Source: Bacteroidota bacterium
GTDB taxonomy: Bacteria; Bacteroidota; Bacteroidia; Cytophagales; Cyclobacteriaceae
Length of the DNA: 64,000 nucleotides
Reading direction: 5' to 3'
NCBI GenBank assembly: GCA_018267195.1
Contig: JAFDYY010000002.1
Coordinates: forward strand, 80,897-144,896
The notes under the pieces were generated by a model that saw only the letters and a program-made list of their open reading frames with translations, searched no databases and was not told where the DNA came from. Numbering within the stretch: position 1 is the first letter of the stretch; every line of letters starts with the position of its first letter. Shown here one piece after another: positions 19,823 through 28,496 of the stretch. Position numbers and translations under genes: made by a program.

Positions 19823-20353
19823 ATGGCCATCCGCAAACCTTTTAACCTGAATCAATGGATCAGCGAAAACCGCGATCTGCTGAAACCCCCGGTGGGAAAT
19901 AAAAATCTATATGCCGATGCAGGCGATTATATTGTGATGATAGTGGGCGGGCCAAACGCCCGAAAAGATTATCACTTCAATCAAACCGAAGAATTGTTTT
20001 ATCAACTGCAGGGAAACATTAGCGTACGAATTCAGGAAGACGGAAAAGCAGTTGACATTCCGATTAACGAAGGCGAAATGTTTTTACTTCCGGCCAATAC
20101 CCCGCACCGCCCCGAGCGGCCGGCTAACTCGGTGGGGCTTGTGATTGAGTGCAAACGCTCAGCGAATATTTATGAAGATGGATTGATCTGGTTTTGCGAG
20201 AATTGTAACACTAAACTTCACGAATACCGTTTCCATCTCGATAATATTGAAAAAGATTTTCTGCCCCGCTTCCGGGAATTTTATGGATCGGAAAAATTGC
20301 GCACCTGCAAAAAATGCGGCACTGTAATGGAAACTGACCCGCGGTTTGTTTGA
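19823..20353 (+). CDS. haaO: 3-Hydroxyanthranilate 3,4-dioxygenase
   Basis: This 176-residue cupin opens 3-hydroxyanthranilate to 2-amino-3-carboxymuconate semialdehyde (ACMS). The iron ligands His51, Glu57 and His95 are in RKDYHFNQTEELFYQ and PANTPHRPERP. The second, rubredoxin-like metal site typical of bacterial enzymes is present as CENC at 125-128 and CKKC at 162-165. These positions equal the numbering I recall for the Cupriavidus enzyme. It works directly after KynU and Kmo encoded downstream; a small barrel protein gene lies between. Confidence 0.96.
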   Translation: MAIRKPFNLNQWISENRDLLKPPVGNKNLYADAGDYIVMIVGGPNARKDYHFNQTEELFYQLQGNISVRIQEDGKAVDIPINEGEMFLLPANTPHRPERPANSVGLVIECKRSANIYEDGLIWFCENCNTKLHEYRFHLDNIEKDFLPRFREFYGSEKLRTCKKCGTVMETDPRFV

Positions 20354-20367
20354 TTAAATCAGACCTT

Positions 20368-20973
20368 ATGAAAAAATATCTTTCCCTTATGTTGTTGGTG
20401 GTAGCTTTTTCAAATGGCTATTCTCAAGAATACAAAAAATTTAGAGTGGGCATAGGTGGTGGCCTTGGGTATTTTTCTCATAATGGCAATTCCCCAATGT
20501 TATCATTAATGTATTTAGAGCCATCGTTTCGCATTACAGATAATATTGCGGTGGGGTATAAATTGGAGATGAGCCTTCCATTTTCTGAGGATATAATAGC
20601 TTCGCAGAGTATTGCGGGTCAATATTATTTTTTAAATAAACCGTTCCGAACTTTTGCTGGTGCCGGGATAGGCATTTTTAATGTATATGATGGCAGCCGG
20701 AGTGGCTTGATGTGCGACTGCGGAACGACAACCGAGAAAACAAAATTTGGATTTTTTCCTCGTGTGGGTTTTGATTACAACCATCTCTCGGTTACGATCG
20801 AATACAATTGGATGACACCGTTTAAACAGACCACCACAAGTTTTTATCCACTTTCAGCACCTTCTAATATTCTACCACCGTCCTCCGTATCTTATATTAA
20901 TAGAAATTATTTTTCGGCCAAAGTGGGGATAATCATTGGCGGTGGAAAAAAGAAACCCACGAAAACAGAATAA
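20368..20973 (+). CDS. Small outer-membrane beta-barrel protein
   Basis: The ATG at 20368 opens a classical signal peptide (MKKYLSLMLLVVAFSNGYSQ); an upstream TTG at 20350 would add six residues and spoil it. The ~180-residue mature part alternates strands and turns (FRVGIGGGLGYFSH, DNIAVGYKLEMSLP, FRTFAGAGIGIFNVYDG, FFPRVGFDYNHLSVTIEYNW, YFSAKVGIIIGGGKKK), as expected for an eight-stranded OmpW/OmpX-like barrel. It starts 14 bases after haaO and so is probably co-transcribed; a terminator overlaps its stop codon. A link to tryptophan metabolite traffic is only a guess from position. Confidence 0.82.
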   Translation: MKKYLSLMLLVVAFSNGYSQEYKKFRVGIGGGLGYFSHNGNSPMLSLMYLEPSFRITDNIAVGYKLEMSLPFSEDIIASQSIAGQYYFLNKPFRTFAGAGIGIFNVYDGSRSGLMCDCGTTTEKTKFGFFPRVGFDYNHLSVTIEYNWMTPFKQTTTSFYPLSAPSNILPPSSVSYINRNYFSAKVGIIIGGGKKKPTKTE

Positions 20974-20991
20974 TACTACGTTCTGTTTTTT
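20962..20991 (+). terminator. Intrinsic terminator overlapping the barrel gene's stop
   Basis: A 9-bp perfect stem (AAAACAGAA / TTCTGTTTT) with a 10-base loop contains the last codons and stop of the upstream gene and ends in a T run. It separates haaO and the barrel gene from kynU. Confidence 0.7.
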
Positions 20992-20994
20992 AAA

Positions 20995-21002
20995 TACCTT
21001 TG
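20995..21002 (+). promoter_or_regulatory. Candidate -7 element (TACCTTTG) for kynU-kmo
   Basis: TACCTTTG fits TAnnTTTG, begins four bases after the terminator and lies 19 bases before the kynU start. No clear -33 TTG is seen. Confidence 0.45.
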
Positions 21003-21021
21003 AACTTCATATTTTTTCTTT

Positions 21022-22290
21022 ATGAAGTTTCAATCCTCGCTCTCCTTTGCAAAGAAATTAGACAGGCAAGATCCTCTTCGATCCTTCCGGTCAAAATTTC
21101 TGTTTCCAAAAATGAATAACCGAACCGCCATTTATTTTACCGGCAATTCGCTCGGACTTCAACCGAAAGCAACTAAAAAAAATGTTGACGAAGAGTTGAG
21201 CGATTGGGCCAAACTTGGAGTAGAGGGTCATTTACACTCACGCAGGCCGTGGCTTTATTATCATAAGTTCAGCAAAAAATCACTGGCTAAATTAGTAGGT
21301 GCCAAACCGGGCGAAGTGGTTGCCATGAACCAACTTACCGTAAACCTGCATTTGATGATGGCTTCTTTTTACCGGCCTACAGAAAAAAGGTATAAGATTA
21401 TAACCGAAGCCGGTGCATTTTCCTCCGATCAATATGCCGTGGAGTCGCAAATAAAATTTCATGGATTGAATCCGGCTCACACCCTCATCGAGTTATCGCC
21501 TCGCCCGGGCGAAAATACTTTGCATACAGAAGATATTTTAAGATCGATAACGGAAAATAAAAATGAAATAGCACTCGTCATTTTTGGAGGAGTACAATAC
21601 TATACCGGCCAGTTTTTCGAGATCCGTAAAATAACACAAGCGGCTCACCAGGCCGGAGCCATGGCCGGGTTTGATCTGGCTCATGCGGTAGGCAATGTGC
21701 CACTTCAGTTGCATAAAGATGAAGTTGACTTTGCGGTTTGGTGCGGATACAAATATTTGAATTCAGGACCGGGTGGGTTGGCCGGAGTATTTGTTCACGA
21801 AAAGTATGCTGCCGATAGTACCCTTGCACGGTTGGCCGGTTGGTGGGGGCATACGGAGAAAGAACGGTTTCAAATGAAAAAAGGATTTCGGCCCATGCCG
21901 GGTGCAGATGGCTGGCAACTTTCTAATTTCCCGATATTATCAGGGGCTGCTCAGTTGGCATCATTAAAAATTTTTGAAGAAGCAGGCATGCCGGCACTCC
22001 GTAAAAAGAGTTTGCAACTTACCGGCTATCTGGAATATCTATTGAAATCGATTCCACATTTTGAAAATCATTTTTCCATTATTACTCCATCCAATCCTCA
22101 GGCACGAGGCTGCCAGCTTTCATTGCTGATGAAAAAAAATGGAAAAAAAATATTTGATCGCCTCACGCAAGCCGGAGTAATAGCGGATTGGCGCGAGCCG
22201 GGTGTAATCCGTGTGGCCCCTGTGCCTTTGTATAATACCTTTGAAGAAGTTTTTATGTTTGCCGAGATTTTTGAAAATGCCATCTGCTAA
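21022..22290 (+). CDS. kynU: Kynureninase
   Basis: This 422-residue PLP enzyme cleaves kynurenine or 3-hydroxykynurenine to anthranilate or 3-hydroxyanthranilate plus alanine. The internal aldimine lysine is Lys244 in WCGYKYLNSGPGG, and the cofactor aspartate is Asp218 in GFDLAHAVGN. The N-terminal IYFTGNSLGLQPK and the RPMPGADGWQLSNFPI region are also typical. Its last 14 bases overlap the start of kmo, so the two are coupled. With kmo upstream in the pathway, the likely substrate is 3-hydroxykynurenine. Confidence 0.96.
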   Translation: MKFQSSLSFAKKLDRQDPLRSFRSKFLFPKMNNRTAIYFTGNSLGLQPKATKKNVDEELSDWAKLGVEGHLHSRRPWLYYHKFSKKSLAKLVGAKPGEVVAMNQLTVNLHLMMASFYRPTEKRYKIITEAGAFSSDQYAVESQIKFHGLNPAHTLIELSPRPGENTLHTEDILRSITENKNEIALVIFGGVQYYTGQFFEIRKITQAAHQAGAMAGFDLAHAVGNVPLQLHKDEVDFAVWCGYKYLNSGPGGLAGVFVHEKYAADSTLARLAGWWGHTEKERFQMKKGFRPMPGADGWQLSNFPILSGAAQLASLKIFEEAGMPALRKKSLQLTGYLEYLLKSIPHFENHFSIITPSNPQARGCQLSLLMKKNGKKIFDRLTQAGVIADWREPGVIRVAPVPLYNTFEEVFMFAEIFENAIC

Positions 22291-23611
22291 CCAACACATC
22301 GCCATTGCCGGAGCCGGTCTGGTGGGGTCGCTGCTCTCCATCTATTTGGCCAAACGAGGACATAACGTTTCTGTTTTTGAACGCAGGCCGGATATGCGCC
22401 AAGCCACTACAGACCGTGGTCGTTCTATTAATTTGGCGCTAAGCAACCGCGGGCTCCGGGCACTGGAAGAAGTAGGGTTGGCCGAAGAACTAAAGAAAGT
22501 GGCCATTCCTATGCATGGCCGCACCATGCACGACCGCCAGGGGCAATTAACGTTTCAACCTTACGGAAAGGAAGGGCAATACATTAATTCTGTTTCACGA
22601 AGCAACCTCAACATTGTTTTGATGAATAAAGCAGAAGCCCTTGGTGTAAAATTTTACTTTAATCATCGAATCGCGTCTGTTGATTTTGAAACGACAACCC
22701 TGTTGCTGCAAAATCAAGAATCAAAAATTGAGAGCCATAAATTCAATGCCATCATCGGTGCAGATGGAGCTTTTTCTGCTGTGCGCGGCTCGATGCAAAT
22801 AACCGACCGGTTTGATTACGAACAAAATTACATTGCACACGGATATAAAGAACTACATATTCCGGCCGGTGCCACAGGCAATTTTCAGTTAGAAAAAAAT
22901 TCCCTCCACATTTGGCCTCGCGAAAGTTTTATGCTGATTGCACTCCCTAACCCGGATGGAAGTTTTACAGGCACATTATTTTTCCCTTTTGAAGGGAAGC
23001 AGTCGTTTGATTCAATAACTACTAAAACGGAAGCAGAGTTTTTTTTGAAAGAGATTTTCCCGGATGCCTTTGCGTTGATGGAAAATCCGGCAGAAAGTTT
23101 TATGAGCAGCCCGGCCTCCTCATTGGTAACAGTAAAATGTTTCCCCTGGACAAAAAACAAAACCTTGTTGATAGGCGATGCAGCCCATGCCATTGTACCA
23201 TTTTATGGGCAAGGAATGAATGCCGGCTTTGAAGATTGTAGATTACTTAATGAGTGGTTAGAGAAAACAATGGAATGGAATGAAATTTTTTCTGAGTTCC
23301 AGCGACAAAGAAAACCCGATACCGATGCCATTGCCGATTTAGCGCTTCACAATTTTATAGAAATGCGCGACTTGGTAGGCGACTCAAAATTTCTGTTAAG
23401 AAAAAAAATTGAAGCCAGATTCAATCAACACTTTCCGGAAAAATGGATTCCCCTATACACCATGGTTACTTTCAGCGATGACATTCGTTACTCCCGGGCT
23501 TTGGCTATCGGACAAAAACAGAAAAAAATTATGGACGAAGTAATGCAAACCCCGAATATTGAGACCACCTGGGAACAGTTGGATTTTGAAGCGATAGTCA
23601 GTAAATTGTAA
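22277..23611 (+). CDS. kmo: Kynurenine 3-monooxygenase
   Basis: This 444-residue FAD hydroxylase converts kynurenine to 3-hydroxykynurenine with NADPH and oxygen. The dinucleotide fold IAIAGAGLVGSLLS begins at residue ~8. RGRSINLALSNRG and the second FAD motif GDAAHAIVPFYGQGMNAGFED are KMO hallmarks. The ATG at 22277 is chosen because MPSANQHIAIAGAG places the Rossmann fold normally; an upstream in-frame start would add kynU-overlapping residues. The start lies inside the kynU end. No extended hydrophobic C-terminal anchor, as in the mitochondrial enzyme, is obvious. Confidence 0.96.
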   Translation: MPSANQHIAIAGAGLVGSLLSIYLAKRGHNVSVFERRPDMRQATTDRGRSINLALSNRGLRALEEVGLAEELKKVAIPMHGRTMHDRQGQLTFQPYGKEGQYINSVSRSNLNIVLMNKAEALGVKFYFNHRIASVDFETTTLLLQNQESKIESHKFNAIIGADGAFSAVRGSMQITDRFDYEQNYIAHGYKELHIPAGATGNFQLEKNSLHIWPRESFMLIALPNPDGSFTGTLFFPFEGKQSFDSITTKTEAEFFLKEIFPDAFALMENPAESFMSSPASSLVTVKCFPWTKNKTLLIGDAAHAIVPFYGQGMNAGFEDCRLLNEWLEKTMEWNEIFSEFQRQRKPDTDAIADLALHNFIEMRDLVGDSKFLLRKKIEARFNQHFPEKWIPLYTMVTFSDDIRYSRALAIGQKQKKIMDEVMQTPNIETTWEQLDFEAIVSKL

Positions 23612-23613
23612 GC

Positions 23614-24471
23614 ATGCCTAAAATCTCTGAAACCGATTTAATACTAAATGCCGATGGCAGTGTTTACCACCTCAATTTGTTGCCCAAACATATCAGCGAT
23701 ACCATTATCGCAGTAGGCGACCCCAGCCGGGTCTATGTAGTGAGTCAGTTTTTTGATGACATTGATTTTGAAATGAACAAGAGGGAGTTCATTACACACA
23801 CCGGGCGCTATAAAAACAAAAAAATTACGGTGATCAGCACCGGCATCGGTACCGATAATGTTGAGATTTTTTTTAATGAACTCGATGCTTTGGTAAATGT
23901 AGATCTGAAAACACGCGAACCTAAACCACGGAAGAAAAAACTGAAAGTAATCCGGATTGGTACTGCGGGCGCTTTGCAGGAAGATATTGCCGTGGGCTCC
24001 TCGCTGGTGAGCGAGTATGCTGTGGGCTTTGATGCACTGATGAATTTTTATGACCTGCCGATGAATGACGATGAGGCGGGTTTAGCACATGATCTCCAAA
24101 AGAAAATAAAACTCCCCTTTATGCCCTATGTAGTAAAAGGATCGGAAGAACTCCTTCGCACAGTGGGGTTTGATATGCCAAAAGGGAACACTGTTACTAC
24201 TCCGGGTTTTTACGCACCCCAGGGACGCTCGCTGCGGGTGGAAACGAGGCTGCCCCATTTGCTTGAAGACTTAAGTTATTATCATAAAAATGATTTTTGG
24301 CTTTCTAATTTTGAAATGGAAACAGCCAGCTACTATGCTTTGGCTCGCTTGCTTGGGCATGAAGCCGTAAGTATTAGTGCTATTTTAGCCAACCGGATCA
24401 AAAACAAATTTGCAAAAAACGCTAATCGGGTTATTGAAAATCTGATTGAAAAAGTGCTCGAGCGGGTGTGA
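23614..24471 (+). CDS. NP-I family nucleoside phosphorylase (uridine phosphorylase-like)
   Basis: This 285-residue enzyme has the NP-I phosphate-binding motif VGDPSRV (about 37-43), the loop STGIGTDNVEI and the late substrate motif NFEMETASYYALARLLG, most like uridine phosphorylases. It should split a nucleoside with phosphate into base and ribose-1-phosphate; uridine is the likeliest substrate but is not proven. It is longer than E. coli Udp because of an insert around KTREPKPRKKKLKV. It starts two bases after kmo and is therefore in its transcript, with no evident metabolic link. Confidence 0.88.
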   Translation: MPKISETDLILNADGSVYHLNLLPKHISDTIIAVGDPSRVYVVSQFFDDIDFEMNKREFITHTGRYKNKKITVISTGIGTDNVEIFFNELDALVNVDLKTREPKPRKKKLKVIRIGTAGALQEDIAVGSSLVSEYAVGFDALMNFYDLPMNDDEAGLAHDLQKKIKLPFMPYVVKGSEELLRTVGFDMPKGNTVTTPGFYAPQGRSLRVETRLPHLLEDLSYYHKNDFWLSNFEMETASYYALARLLGHEAVSISAILANRIKNKFAKNANRVIENLIEKVLERV

Positions 24472-24503
24472 GGTATTTAATCATCGAATTACGCTGAGGC
24501 ACT

Positions 24504-25526
24504 CTATGGAAAAACTATTTTCAAAGTATCGTTTTCTATTTTTAATTCTTCGGCCAGTTTGCCCCGGAGGGAGGGAGCGGCTATACCTTCTCCAAAAACT
24601 CGGCTGGAAGTAACAATCCGCGCTTCGTCCCAAAAGCCCCCGTCAATAAACCCTTGAAGTGTTTGAGCTCCACCTTCCACTAACACCGATTGTATTTTTT
24701 GCCGGACTAAATCTTTTACCAGATGATGGATGAAATCGGTTTCATCTAATCGTATAAAACTCAAATTTTTAAGCTCTTCATGCTTCAGCACGTTGTAACA
24801 GATAGTTTTATTTTTTTGATCGAAGAGCTGAAGGCGCGGGCTTAATCTTAAAAACCGATCAATAACAATACGCACGGGGTTGCGGCCCGACCAATGGCGA
24901 ACAGTAAGGCCGGGGTTATCGTGCGAGGCTGTTTTAGTGCCCACTAAAACGGCATCTTCTTCAGCGCGCCACCGGTGCACCAATATTCTCGATAAATCAT
25001 GGCTGATCCATTTCGACTCAAAATTTTTTTGAGCGATAAACCCATCGGCCGTTTGTGCCCACTTCAAGATGATATAAGGACGTTGTTTTTCCAGAAAAGT
25101 AAAAAAACGTTTATTTAATTCACGCCCTTCTTTTTCCATTACCCCGGAAGTTATTTCAATGCCTGCCTCGGCCAATTTTTTTATTCCGTTGCCGGCTACC
25201 AGCGGGTTGCTGTCCACATTGGCAATCACTACTTTTTTTACCTGATGCTGAATTAATAAATCGGCACACGGAGGCGTTTTGCCAGTATGCGAGCAGGGTT
25301 CAAGAGTAACGTAAACAGTACTCTCCTTTAAAAGAGCTTTATCTTTAACAGCGGCAAGAGCATTTACTTCGGCATGGGCTTCGCCCCATTTTTTATGCCA
25401 GCCTTCTCCAATAATTTTATTGTCGTAAACAACCACGCAGCCCACCCGCGGGTTAGGGCTTACATAACCGATGCCCAATTTGGCCAGTTCCAGCGCGCGC
25501 TGCATAAAAAACTCATCGGGTGTCAT
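24504..25526 (-). CDS. ribD: Riboflavin biosynthesis deaminase/reductase RibD
   Basis: This 340-residue bifunctional enzyme carries out deamination and then reduction of the ribosylaminopyrimidine intermediate in riboflavin synthesis. The zinc deaminase site is visible in EAHAEVNAL and EPCSHTGKTPPCADLL. The C-terminal reductase domain contains LKWAQTADGFIA, VGTKTASHDNPGLTVR and VEGGAQTLQGFI. The gene is isolated from other rib genes in this window and is divergent from prmC, whose start is 23 bases away. Confidence 0.95.
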   Translation of the reverse strand: MTPDEFFMQRALELAKLGIGYVSPNPRVGCVVVYDNKIIGEGWHKKWGEAHAEVNALAAVKDKALLKESTVYVTLEPCSHTGKTPPCADLLIQHQVKKVVIANVDSNPLVAGNGIKKLAEAGIEITSGVMEKEGRELNKRFFTFLEKQRPYIILKWAQTADGFIAQKNFESKWISHDLSRILVHRWRAEEDAVLVGTKTASHDNPGLTVRHWSGRNPVRIVIDRFLRLSPRLQLFDQKNKTICYNVLKHEELKNLSFIRLDETDFIHHLVKDLVRQKIQSVLVEGGAQTLQGFIDGGFWDEARIVTSSRVFGEGIAAPSLRGKLAEELKIENDTLKIVFP

Positions 25527-25549
25527 GGGCTTTTGTTATCATTGCAAAG

Positions 25550-26389
25550 ATGAACGAGAAGAAAACGAATTCCAAAATTGTTTTTGATTCGATCCGGTCT
25601 TCACTCAATGCCTTAGACCGCGATGAGGCTCAGGTCGTGGCCTTGCTCCTGATGGATTATTTTTACGGACTTTCATTAACTGCTATTTTAGCCGGAGAGA
25701 ACGTTACACCAAAAGATTTTTCGCCTCTTATTTCCCGACTTAACCGGCACGAACCGATTCAATATGTATTGGGCCGCACTCATTTTTTTAACAGAATATT
25801 TTCAGTTAATTCTTCCGTGCTGATACCGCGCCCCGAAACGGAATTATTAATAGAGGAGATTTTAAACGAAAACGATCCCTCATCCGCTATTTTAGATGTG
25901 GGCACCGGCAGCGGCTGCATCGCTATTACGTTGAAGTTAGAAATGGTGCAAGCCAAAGTATATGCTTTAGATGTAAGTGCAGAAGCATTGCAAACAGCTC
26001 AACATAATGCACAAAAATTAGGGGCAACGGTTCAGTTTTTTCGTGCTGATTTTCTAACCGATCGGTTTGATATGGAGCCGGTGGATATTCTGGTGAGCAA
26101 TCCGCCTTACATTGCCCAATCAGAAAAAATACTCATGAAAGAAAATGTTTGGCAGCACGAACCACATCGGGCATTATTTGTTCCCGATGAAAATCCCTTG
26201 TTGTTTTATAAGGCCATAGCCGAAAAGAGCAATCAACTTTTAAAACCCGGTGGAAAAATTTTTGTGGAAATAAACGAACGTCTGGGAGAAGAGGTAAAAA
26301 AGATATTTGAGCACCACGGGTTGGTAAATATAAAAATGGTAAAAGACCTCGATGGAAAAAACCGGGTGGTTGTGGCTCAACGATATTAG
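25550..26389 (+). CDS. prmC: Release factor N5-glutamine methyltransferase
   Basis: This 279-residue SAM-dependent enzyme methylates the GGQ glutamine of RF1 and RF2. An N-terminal helical domain (to ~80, with PIQYVLGRTHFF) precedes the Rossmann domain. The SAM motif ILDVGTGSGCIAI and the catalytic NPPY (VSNPPYIAQSE) are clear. The ATG at 25550 is preferred over one at 25520, which would overlap ribD. It ends overlapping the convergent gene by four bases. Confidence 0.95.
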   Translation: MNEKKTNSKIVFDSIRSSLNALDRDEAQVVALLLMDYFYGLSLTAILAGENVTPKDFSPLISRLNRHEPIQYVLGRTHFFNRIFSVNSSVLIPRPETELLIEEILNENDPSSAILDVGTGSGCIAITLKLEMVQAKVYALDVSAEALQTAQHNAQKLGATVQFFRADFLTDRFDMEPVDILVSNPPYIAQSEKILMKENVWQHEPHRALFVPDENPLLFYKAIAEKSNQLLKPGGKIFVEINERLGEEVKKIFEHHGLVNIKMVKDLDGKNRVVVAQRY

Positions 26390-27582
26390 TCGGGTTCAAA
26401 AAAGCAGACTGACCCACCTACCCAGGTTTTATCTTTGTTAAACTTTACCCCGATCATTTCACCCCGGCTCAGGCGTGCCAGATTAGTTACCAATACAGGC
26501 CGGGGCTGGTCTTCTTCCCAAATGAAAAGTAATCGAATCTCGGTTTTAACGAATCCATCCGGAGCCTGAATAACCGGCTCGTATTGTATTTTGCGCTGCA
26601 GTAAAAAATTTTTCCGTTCAGAAACAGGAATAGACTCAAGATCAGGCAACGTTACATGAAAAATAACTCCTGCTCCTGAAAATGAAAACAACGGTTTTAA
26701 TACATAATTTTCTAAGTCGGCCGGAAAAGAGGGGTAATCACTTAAAAATTTACATTCCGGAATGAACGGGCTTTTAATGAATGGCATAGTAAATTTGCTG
26801 ATGCGAAAAAACCAGTTGGGGTGCCCGGCCCATTCTACCTCCACATTTTCGGTGAGATTAAAATGGAGGTGAAGATCAGTTCGCTTAACAAGTTCATCAA
26901 AAATGACACGGTTGTAGATCCGTTTAATCGGAATCTTTTTTCCGTTTTTCCGGTAAAAAAGAAATCGTCCTTCCCGTTCTACGCTGGCAATGTCAACCGG
27001 TGCAACACCCGTTATCTTGTCGGTCAAGATAAAATCAACAGCCGTATTTTGTTTGAGAGGTTCAATTTCCAGCAACACTACGTTTTCCGGATCGTGGCCG
27101 TTGAGTAAATTTTTTTTTAAGGTAGCGCGGTAAGCTTCGTTAGAAAGATGGAAGTGGTTTGTATAATTTTCCGGAATCGAAAAATGCTCGCGGTATTTAT
27201 CAGCCAGAAAATCTTGCCAGCCAAACAAGGAAGGAAATCCCTGCATCTCGATCAGGTTTGGTGCTAATTCACCGGCTTGGTTTTTTACAACGGCAAAATC
27301 TAACGCCAGAAATAGGGTGTGCCGGGTTTCATTCGGTACATTTAATTTTTGCGGAATAGCTCGGTCAGTTTGTTTTTTAAAATCATCGCGAACAAGGAAA
27401 TCAATAATTTGATCGGAAGCAGCCATCAATTTTTGTTTTAAATCCCGACTTACAAATACCGGGCTTTCGGCTACTCGAAATGGAATGGTGGTTTGAAGAG
27501 ACTGATTGAGATCGGATAAAAAATGCAGATATTTTTTATCCGAGAAAGAAGCATTATACCGGGTGCGGGCAGAAGAAATCAT
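26386..27582 (-). CDS. Uncharacterised ATP-grasp-like protein
   Basis: This 398-residue cytoplasmic protein has no assigned family that I can name. The C-terminal half looks like an ATP-grasp core: a strand with a lysine and a glycine-rich loop (NYVLKPLFSFSGAGVIF), the strand LLQRKIQYEPVI and the distal metal-site-like strands VKTEIRLLFIW and LVTNLARLSRG. The centre carries conserved-looking NLIEMQGFPSLFGWQ and VLLEIEP. Its start overlaps the stop of the glutamine amidotransferase gene by four bases (ATGA), so the two probably act together, for example as an ammonia-dependent ligase with its glutaminase. Function is inferred only. Confidence 0.65.
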   Translation of the reverse strand: MISSARTRYNASFSDKKYLHFLSDLNQSLQTTIPFRVAESPVFVSRDLKQKLMAASDQIIDFLVRDDFKKQTDRAIPQKLNVPNETRHTLFLALDFAVVKNQAGELAPNLIEMQGFPSLFGWQDFLADKYREHFSIPENYTNHFHLSNEAYRATLKKNLLNGHDPENVVLLEIEPLKQNTAVDFILTDKITGVAPVDIASVEREGRFLFYRKNGKKIPIKRIYNRVIFDELVKRTDLHLHFNLTENVEVEWAGHPNWFFRISKFTMPFIKSPFIPECKFLSDYPSFPADLENYVLKPLFSFSGAGVIFHVTLPDLESIPVSERKNFLLQRKIQYEPVIQAPDGFVKTEIRLLFIWEEDQPRPVLVTNLARLSRGEMIGVKFNKDKTWVGGSVCFFEPD

Positions 27583-28397
27583 AACGTGATTTGCGGGTGT
27601 AGGCGGGCAGCATAACGTAAAAACTGAGGCAAGACGGTGCGCTGTGTAAGTTTGATTTTATCGGGGTCGTTGAGCATCTGCAACATTTGAAAATATTTTT
27701 TTTCACCATGTCGGCTTACCACCAGTTCTTTCTTATCGTTGCGCAGCAGGTATTTGTGCATGCCATCGCTATCCACTTCCGGATGAAACTGCGTACCGAA
27801 AATTGCTTTGCTAAACCGAATGGCCATAACGGCCCGTTCGTAGGGAATGAGTGGCCGTTCTTTTTCAATACAGAGAATGTTTCCACCGGTTGCCTGTATT
27901 TTTTGAATATCGGGTTGTATAATTTGATAATCGCGCGAGTCTATAGCATAGAACGGATCGCTGAGGCCGTGCAGAAAGGAATCATGCTTACCGGCCTTGG
28001 TTTGGTGTACCGACATGACGCCAAACGAAGTACTTTTTCTTTTGGTTACTTTGGCCAAGCCGTAATACCGACAGAAAATCTGGATAGAATGACAAATTAA
28101 AAAAACCGGTTTAGGGTGCAAAGGATTTTCCTGGTTCCATTTCAGAATGGAGTCCATCAGGCCGAAATAATTTCGCTCCCAATCCGAGCCCTCGCTGGTG
28201 AGTGGGCTTCCGGGGCCACCCGAAGAGATGAAGGCATCAAAATGTAAATCAGCGATCTGTCCTTTCAGGCGAACATCGAAAATTTCGTATTGGAGAGGAA
28301 TGGATTCGTCTGACTTAAATTTTTCAATCAGGTCAACGATGCAGCGCATCCCTTCATTCGGTTCGCCATCGTATAAATCTAGAATTGCTATTTTCAT
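27579..28397 (-). CDS. Class I glutamine amidotransferase-like protein
   Basis: This 272-residue protein has the GATase1 fold. The probable triad is Cys102 (FLICHSIQIF), His205 and Glu207 (GTQFHPEVDS), and the oxyanion region is SSGGPGSP. The nucleophile elbow is unusual: the GxCxG of classical GATases reads ICHS here. The C-terminal ~65 residues after the HPE motif are basic and helical. The ATG at 28397 gives the natural N-terminal strand (MKIAILDLYDGEPNEGM). It is translationally coupled to the ATP-grasp-like gene downstream. GMP-synthase-like annotation would be too specific. Confidence 0.82.
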   Translation of the reverse strand: MKIAILDLYDGEPNEGMRCIVDLIEKFKSDESIPLQYEIFDVRLKGQIADLHFDAFISSGGPGSPLTSEGSDWERNYFGLMDSILKWNQENPLHPKPVFLICHSIQIFCRYYGLAKVTKRKSTSFGVMSVHQTKAGKHDSFLHGLSDPFYAIDSRDYQIIQPDIQKIQATGGNILCIEKERPLIPYERAVMAIRFSKAIFGTQFHPEVDSDGMHKYLLRNDKKELVVSRHGEKKYFQMLQMLNDPDKIKLTQRTVLPQFLRYAARLHPQITL

Positions 28398-28411
28398 CTG
28401 TACCCAAGGAG

Positions 28412-28419
28412 CAAAGATA
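28412..28419 (-). promoter_or_regulatory. Candidate -7 element for the GATase/ATP-grasp pair
   Basis: On the minus strand TATCTTTG matches TAnnTTTG, 15 bases upstream of the ATG at 28397. No -33 TTG at proper spacing was found. Confidence 0.35.
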
Positions 28420-28496
28420 AGGTTCTGCCGTAATTGTTTATCATTGTATGGATGGGTGTACCAATATTTTAATAGCTTTAGCATTTCAGGTTAATT

